Below are positions 6,576-9,452 of a DNA stretch of 9,452 nucleotides, piece after piece (the stretch's first letter is position 1; each line of letters opens with the position of its first letter). Position numbers and translations under genes: made by a program. The stretch is from contig SPCL01000078.1 in the NCBI GenBank assembly GCA_004525335.1, forward strand, positions 1 through 9,452. The letters run 5' to 3'. The DNA is from Thermodesulfobacteriales bacterium (GTDB lineage Bacteria > Desulfobacterota_D > UBA1144 > Nemesobacterales > UBA2774). The notes under the pieces were generated by a model, which worked only from the letters and a program-made list of their open reading frames with translations, searched no databases and was not told where the DNA came from.

Positions 6576-9260
6576 TTATGAAATCAACGGATTAACCTTG
6601 CTAGGATTTATACCCATTTCCCGAATAGCTTTTTCTACTAGACCCGGATCAATCTCTTTTTCCCAAGTTAGCGATGCAAGCACAGCTAGAGTTATATATC
6701 TCCAGTCTACTTCAAAAAAATCTCTAAGATCCTTTCGACTTGCGCTCCTTCCAAATCCGTCTGTACCTAATGAAACAAGTGGGCGAGGAAGCCACTGGGA
6801 TATAGAATCGGGGAGAGCCATTACGTAATCTGAAGCTGCAACAAATACTCCCGGAGCGTCTTTTACGCACTCGGTTATATATGGGGTTCTTCTTATTTCA
6901 GAAGGATGAAGCATGTTCCAGCGCTCTTTCTCAAGGCCGTCTCTATATAGTTCTTTATAGCTAGTAACACTCCATACATCTGCAGCTACTCCGTATTTCT
7001 CCCCAAGTACTTCTTGTGCTTTCAGCACTTCATTTAGGATCGTGCCGCTTCCAAAAAGCTGTGCGTGCAGTGTTGCTTCTTTGTTTTCAGAATCCTTAAA
7101 CTTATACATGCCTTTTAGAATTCCTTCTCTAGAGCCTTCGGGCATTGGTGGCTGAACGTAGGGTTCATTCATTACAGTGATGTAGTAGAAGAGATCTTCC
7201 TGTTCTACATACATACGGCGGATGCCGTCTTGTAGAATCACTGCTATTTCATATGCGAATGCCGGATCGTATGCTTTGAGATTTGGTACCGGGTACGCAA
7301 GCAAATGACTATGGCCGTCTTGATGCTGTAGACCCTCACCGGCTAAGGTTGTTCTTCCAGCTGTGCCACCAACCATAAAACCTTTACACCTCATGTCAGC
7401 TGCAGCCCAGACAAGATCGCCAATTCTCTGAAATCCGAACATCGAATAGTAGATAAAGAAAGGAATAGTGTTGATTCCATGGGTTGCGTAGGCGGTGCCT
7501 GCAGCAATGAATGACGACATAGAGCCTGCTTCTGTGATGCCTTCTTCTAAAATTTGACCATCTTTAGCTTCTTTATAATATAACAGCGTTTCGGCGTCAA
7601 CGGGCTCGTATAGCTGCCCTACGTGTGAGTAAATTCCTACCTGTCTGAAAAGAGCTTCCATTCCAAACGTACGGGCTTCATCTGGCACGATCGGAACAAT
7701 AAGTTTGCCGATATCTTTATCTTTTAGCATCTTTGATAGCATCCTAACAATTGCCATTGTTGTTGCGACTTCTCTGTCCCCAGAGCCTTGATAAAATTCT
7801 TCAAAGAGTTTTTCCGGAGGAGCTTTAATTGGATCGCATATTACTTCACGCTTAGGCAGATAACCCCCAAGCTCTTCTCTTCTTTCTTTTATATACTGAA
7901 TTTCTAAGCTCTTGTCGTCAGGTTTATAAAAAGGCGCTCTTGATACATCTTCATCTGAGATTGGTATATCAAAACGTTTCTTAAAAAGCTTTAGCTCATC
8001 TTCATTTAGCTTTTTCTGTTGATGGGTAATATTTCTTCCTTCCCCTGCTTCGCCTAGTCCGTACCCTTTTATAGTTTTTGCAAGAATAACGGTTGGAGAT
8101 CCGACGTTTTCAATAGCTGCCTTATATGCTGTATATATCTTCTCGGGGTCATGCCCCCCTCTTCTAAGTTTTTGAAGATCGGTGTCTGATAGATCTTTTA
8201 CCATTTCACGAAGACGAGGGTCGGTTCCAAAAAAGTGGTCTCTAATATATTCACCTGAGGCTACTGAGTATTTCTGATAATCTCCGTCCAAAGCGTCTGT
8301 CATTCTTTTTACGAGTATTCCATCTTTATCTTTTTCAAGAAGCGGATCCCAGTTGCTTCCCCATAAAACTTTAATCACGTTCCAACCGGCGCCTCTGAAA
8401 ATAGCCTCTAGCTCTTGGATTATTTTTCCATTTCCTCTTACTGGCCCATCAAGTCGTTGAAGGTTGCAATTTACTACAAAAATGAGATTATCCAGGTGTT
8501 CTCTTGAAGCTAATGTTATGGCTCCCAGGGTTTCAGGTTCATCTGTCTCACCGTCTCCTAAAAAAGCCAATACTCTTGCGTCAGAGGGTTTTTTAAGCCC
8601 TCTATCCTCTAAATACCGGTTAAACCTTGCTTGGTAGATGGCCATAATTGGGCTAAGGCCCATAGAAACTGTTGGAAATTGCCAAAAATCAGGCATTAGC
8701 CATGGGTGGGGGTATGAAGTTAACCCGCCTTCCGGCTGTAAATCCCGTCTAAAGTTTTGCAGGTCTTCGATACAGAGTCTTCCTTCGAGAAATGCCCTTG
8801 CGTATATTCCGGGAGCTGCATGACCTTGGAAATAGACAATGTCTCCTTCGTGACTCTCGTTTCTGCCTCGAAAGAAATGATTAAAGGCAACTTCGTATAA
8901 GGCAGCCGCTGAGGCAAAAGTGGATATATGACCGCCAATACCTACCTCAAGCCTGTTGGCTCTTACAACCATTGCCATTGCGTTCCAGCGAATGAGGCTT
9001 CTAATTTTCCATTCAATTTCCGGGTCCCCGGGATATTTTGGTTGCTTGGTTACAGGAATGGTGTTGATATATGGAGTGTTGGCGGTAAAAGGTAGCTTGA
9101 TTCCCTTTTTTTGTGCATGTATCTGGAGTATTTTAATTAACTTTGCTGCGCGCTGATCACCGCTATTTTCTAATACGTAATCAAACGATTCAATCCATTC
9201 TTTGGTTTCTAACTCTTGTTCTTTTATATCCTTTTGCTTTTTGTTAAGTTCTTTTTTCAT
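6576..9260 (-). CDS. aceE: Pyruvate dehydrogenase E1 component, homodimeric type
   Basis: Thiamine-diphosphate enzyme that decarboxylates pyruvate and reductively acetylates the lipoyl group of E2. The 894-aa length matches the AceE family (E. coli 887). The N-terminal E2-binding region is followed by active-site histidines in EVGIGGHISTF (H111) and YFQGH (H147), the ThDP/Mg2+ motif GDGETDEPE running to NCN (residues 236-266), GRNITHQ with H413 corresponding to E. coli H407, and EEGITEAGS with E577 corresponding to the cofactor-activating E571. The transketolase-like and C-terminal domains are complete (GEGLQHQDGHSHLLA at 641-655). The ATG at 9260 has GGGA about 5 nt upstream. It is the first gene of the block aceE-aceF-lpd and the ATPase-GNAT gene. 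No pdhR-type regulator gene is visible next to it in this window. The residue mapping to E. coli is from memory of the family, with a consistent offset of six in the second half. Confidence 0.98.
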   Translation of the reverse strand: MKKELNKKQKDIKEQELETKEWIESFDYVLENSGDQRAAKLIKILQIHAQKKGIKLPFTANTPYINTIPVTKQPKYPGDPEIEWKIRSLIRWNAMAMVVRANRLEVGIGGHISTFASAAALYEVAFNHFFRGRNESHEGDIVYFQGHAAPGIYARAFLEGRLCIEDLQNFRRDLQPEGGLTSYPHPWLMPDFWQFPTVSMGLSPIMAIYQARFNRYLEDRGLKKPSDARVLAFLGDGETDEPETLGAITLASREHLDNLIFVVNCNLQRLDGPVRGNGKIIQELEAIFRGAGWNVIKVLWGSNWDPLLEKDKDGILVKRMTDALDGDYQKYSVASGEYIRDHFFGTDPRLREMVKDLSDTDLQKLRRGGHDPEKIYTAYKAAIENVGSPTVILAKTIKGYGLGEAGEGRNITHQQKKLNEDELKLFKKRFDIPISDEDVSRAPFYKPDDKSLEIQYIKERREELGGYLPKREVICDPIKAPPEKLFEEFYQGSGDREVATTMAIVRMLSKMLKDKDIGKLIVPIVPDEARTFGMEALFRQVGIYSHVGQLYEPVDAETLLYYKEAKDGQILEEGITEAGSMSSFIAAGTAYATHGINTIPFFIYYSMFGFQRIGDLVWAAADMRCKGFMVGGTAGRTTLAGEGLQHQDGHSHLLAYPVPNLKAYDPAFAYEIAVILQDGIRRMYVEQEDLFYYITVMNEPYVQPPMPEGSREGILKGMYKFKDSENKEATLHAQLFGSGTILNEVLKAQEVLGEKYGVAADVWSVTSYKELYRDGLEKERWNMLHPSEIRRTPYITECVKDAPGVFVAASDYVMALPDSISQWLPRPLVSLGTDGFGRSASRKDLRDFFEVDWRYITLAVLASLTWEKEIDPGLVEKAIREMGINPSKVNPLIS

Positions 9261-9271
9261 TTTATCCCAAA

Positions 9272-9301
9272 ATCTTACAGTAAAATTGGCTCTTAAGTCA
9301 A
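9272..9301 (-). promoter_or_regulatory. Candidate promoter for the aceE operon
   Basis: On the minus strand TTGACT (9296-9301) is followed after 18 nt by TAAGAT (9272-9277), matching the -35 at 5 of 6 and the -10 at 4 of 6 positions. The problem is position: the expected start near 9265 leaves only about 5 nt before the ATG and would cut into the ribosome binding site. A weaker pair, TTGGAG (9361-9366) and TAATAT (9337-9342) at 18 nt spacing, would give a more normal leader of about 70 nt. Confidence 0.25.
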
Positions 9302-9411
9302 CCTTCTTAACATCTTTTACATACTACCTTATTTCGATATTACTCCACAGAAATGGATTCCTCCAATTTTTGATAACTTATATAAAAAATCTAATTTTAA
9401 CAGAGGAGAAA

Positions 9412-9439
9412 TTGACCGCTGTTGTATTGAATATATAAT
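9412..9439 (+). promoter_or_regulatory. Sigma70-like promoter directed out of the right edge
   Basis: On the plus strand TTGACC (9412-9417) and a perfect TATAAT (9434-9439) are separated by 16 nt. Transcription would begin near 9446 and run out of the window, suggesting that a plus-strand gene divergent from aceE starts just beyond the edge. The rest of 9261-9452 is AT-rich non-coding DNA in which I see no gene or hairpin terminator. Confidence 0.5.
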
Positions 9440-9452
9440 ATCTCAACTATGG

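Noticed and set aside
8720..8938. Minus-strand 72-aa open frame inside aceE
   Set aside because: It is in a different frame over a region where aceE encodes conserved E1 sequence, so it is a shadow frame.
9402..9429. AGAGGAG followed by a TTG at 9412 as a plus-strand gene start
   Set aside because: The frame hits a TAA after eight codons, and these bases fit better as part of the outward promoter.
9202..9438. Plus-strand open frame of 78 aa with hydrophobic stretches over the aceE start
   Set aside because: It overlaps the aceE N terminus antisense, has no ribosome binding site, and its tail runs through the predicted -35 and -10 boxes; the hydrophobic look comes from antisense of Lys/Glu-rich codons.

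Overview
The window looks like a piece of a moderately AT-rich bacterial chromosome holding mostly core metabolic genes. Every full-length gene is intact, and there is no sign of mobile elements, CRISPR, tRNA or rRNA. The set of a homodimeric-type pyruvate dehydrogenase E1 (AceE), a separate E2 and a separate E3 is known from Proteobacteria and several related or uncultured Gram-negative lineages. I cannot name the organism from the sequence alone.

Layout from left to right: (1) the N-terminal 263 codons of isoleucyl-tRNA synthetase (ileS) on the minus strand, running off the left edge; (2) a small unrecognised acidic protein of 118 aa on the minus strand, behind a good sigma70-like promoter; (3) a divergent plus-strand short-chain dehydrogenase/reductase (SDR) with a dihydropteridine-reductase-like active site that lacks the usual serine; (4) a minus-strand block read right to left as aceE, aceF, lpd and then a gene for a histidine-kinase-like ATPase fold fused to GNAT acetyltransferase units. 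The SDR and the fusion gene converge with only 3 nt between their stop codons. (5) At the right edge is an AT-rich intergenic stretch with a candidate promoter for the aceE operon and a strong-looking promoter pointing out of the window.

How the genes work together: AceE, AceF and Lpd form the pyruvate dehydrogenase complex, which turns pyruvate, CoA and NAD+ into acetyl-CoA, CO2 and NADH. The last gene of the block encodes a protein whose GNAT fold would use acetyl-CoA, the product of that complex, and whose N-terminal fold resembles RsbW-type anti-sigma kinases. A regulatory or acylation link to central metabolism is possible, but it rests only on position and domain content.

I did not find a clearly new defence, mobile or RNA-based system. 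The item most worth following up is the ATPase-GNAT fusion at the end of the pyruvate dehydrogenase operon, followed by the serine-less SDR and the orphan 118-aa protein.
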